From Streptomyces sp. HUAS ZL42 (GTDB lineage: Bacteria; Actinomycetota; Actinomycetes; Streptomycetales; Streptomycetaceae): a stretch of 64,000 nt of DNA. Below the pieces are notes generated by a model. It did not search any database, was not told the DNA's origin, and worked only from the letters and a program-made list of their open reading frames with translations. The position numbers and the translations under genes were made by a program. Within the stretch, counting starts at the first letter, position 1, and every line of letters begins with the position of its first letter. The stretch is from positions 8,529,001 to 8,593,000 of the forward strand of contig NZ_CP160403.1 of NCBI RefSeq assembly GCF_040782645.1, read 5' to 3'. Shown here in pieces: positions 63,713-64,000 of this stretch.

Positions 63713-64000
63713 GTGCACCGCAATCGCAAGGTCACTTCCGGCGTCCTCAAGCCGCACTCCGCCGTGGCCGCTCTGCTGGCCGCGGCCACCGTCCTGGCCG
63801 GCTGTGAACGCGGCTCGTCGGGCGGCCCGGCGGACTCCACCTCGGGCACGAGCGGCTGCCCCGCCGTCCAGGCGAGAGCCCAGGCCGCCGTCAGCCGGGC
63901 GGAGCAGAGCGACGTCCCCTGGAACGGACCGACCACCGGCCCCAGGGCGGCGTCCGGCAGGACCATCGTCTACGTCGCCCAGACCATGACCAATCCCGGA
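63713..64000 (+). CDS. Sugar ABC importer substrate-binding lipoprotein (N-terminal part)
   Basis: 96 codons are in the window. The GTG at 63713 is supported by GAGGAG 5 bases upstream; the frame is open from an ATG at 63641 overlapping the permease stop. The signal peptide ends in the lipobox LAGC (VAALLAAATVLAGCERGSSG). The mature protein starts with a Ser/Gly linker and reaches the first beta strand TIVYVAQTMTNPG of a periplasmic-binding-protein fold. It should deliver a sugar or related small molecule to the two upstream proteins. The C-terminus is cut by the window edge. Confidence 0.85.
   Translation, partial: MHRNRKVTSGVLKPHSAVAALLAAATVLAGCERGSSGGPADSTSGTSGCPAVQARAQAAVSRAEQSDVPWNGPTTGPRAASGRTIVYVAQTMTNPG

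Overview
The window is high-GC actinomycete DNA, almost certainly a Streptomyces chromosome. The evidence is strong third-position GC bias, frequent GTG starts, Streptomyces-type xylose isomerase, a conservon (cvnABCD), whiE-like spore-pigment genes and a PP2C/anti-sigma-type phosphatase. Both ends cut genes: a ketosynthase at the left and a sugar-binding lipoprotein at the right. I saw no rRNA, tRNA, CRISPR array, insertion sequence or integrase.

Layout. (1) 1-3.6 kb, minus strand: the edge of a type II polyketide (spore-pigment-like) locus with ketosynthase, TcmJ-type cupin, SchA/CurD-type protein and FAD hydroxylase, followed by a decayed gene. (2) 4.1-17.1 kb: a catabolic island. One arm (minus) encodes ferredoxin, ferredoxin reductase, an acetoacetate-decarboxylase-like protein, a homoprotocatechuate meta-cleavage set (semialdehyde dehydrogenase, extradiol dioxygenase, FAH-type decarboxylase/isomerase) and a TetR regulator. 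Further along the same strand come an APC permease, a PuuC-like aldehyde dehydrogenase and a PuuD-like gamma-glutamyl hydrolase. The other arm (plus) encodes a glutamine-synthetase-like ligase and a cytochrome P450. Three near-identical palindromes (TCGTTT-N6-AAACRA) sit in exactly the promoters that would drive these arms, so I read it as one regulon. The inferred role is uptake and gamma-glutamyl-dependent breakdown of an (aryl)amine feeding a 3,4-dihydroxyphenylacetate ring-cleavage route. (3) 17.1-21.1 kb: xylose catabolism, with a ROK repressor and xylB divergent from xylA and a palindromic operator between them. (4) 21.3-31 kb: housekeeping and hypothetical genes, including an SNF2 helicase/SWIM pair whose helicase carries an in-frame amber codon. 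(5) 31.2-37 kb: an MHYT-domain membrane protein, a full conservon, a PPOX/F420 protein and a second roadblock protein.

(6) 37-43.2 kb: DUF6397-like protein, thioesterase II, a Ski2-like RNA helicase, a membrane hydrolase, L31 type B and an acidic protein. (7) 43.5-53 kb: a heterodimeric ABC exporter with one degenerate ATP site, a secreted PNGase-A-like protein, a dicarboxylate carrier, a MarR regulator and a second ABC exporter. (8) 53-57.3 kb: MltG-like transglycosylase, FAD monooxygenase, YjbQ-like protein, hemerythrin and ChaB-like proteins. (9) 57.5-64 kb: a frameshifted cyclase remnant, a multidomain GAF/PP2C/ATPase phosphatase preceded by direct repeats, and the start of a ribose-type ABC importer operon (ATPase, permease, binding protein) with overlapping start/stop codons.
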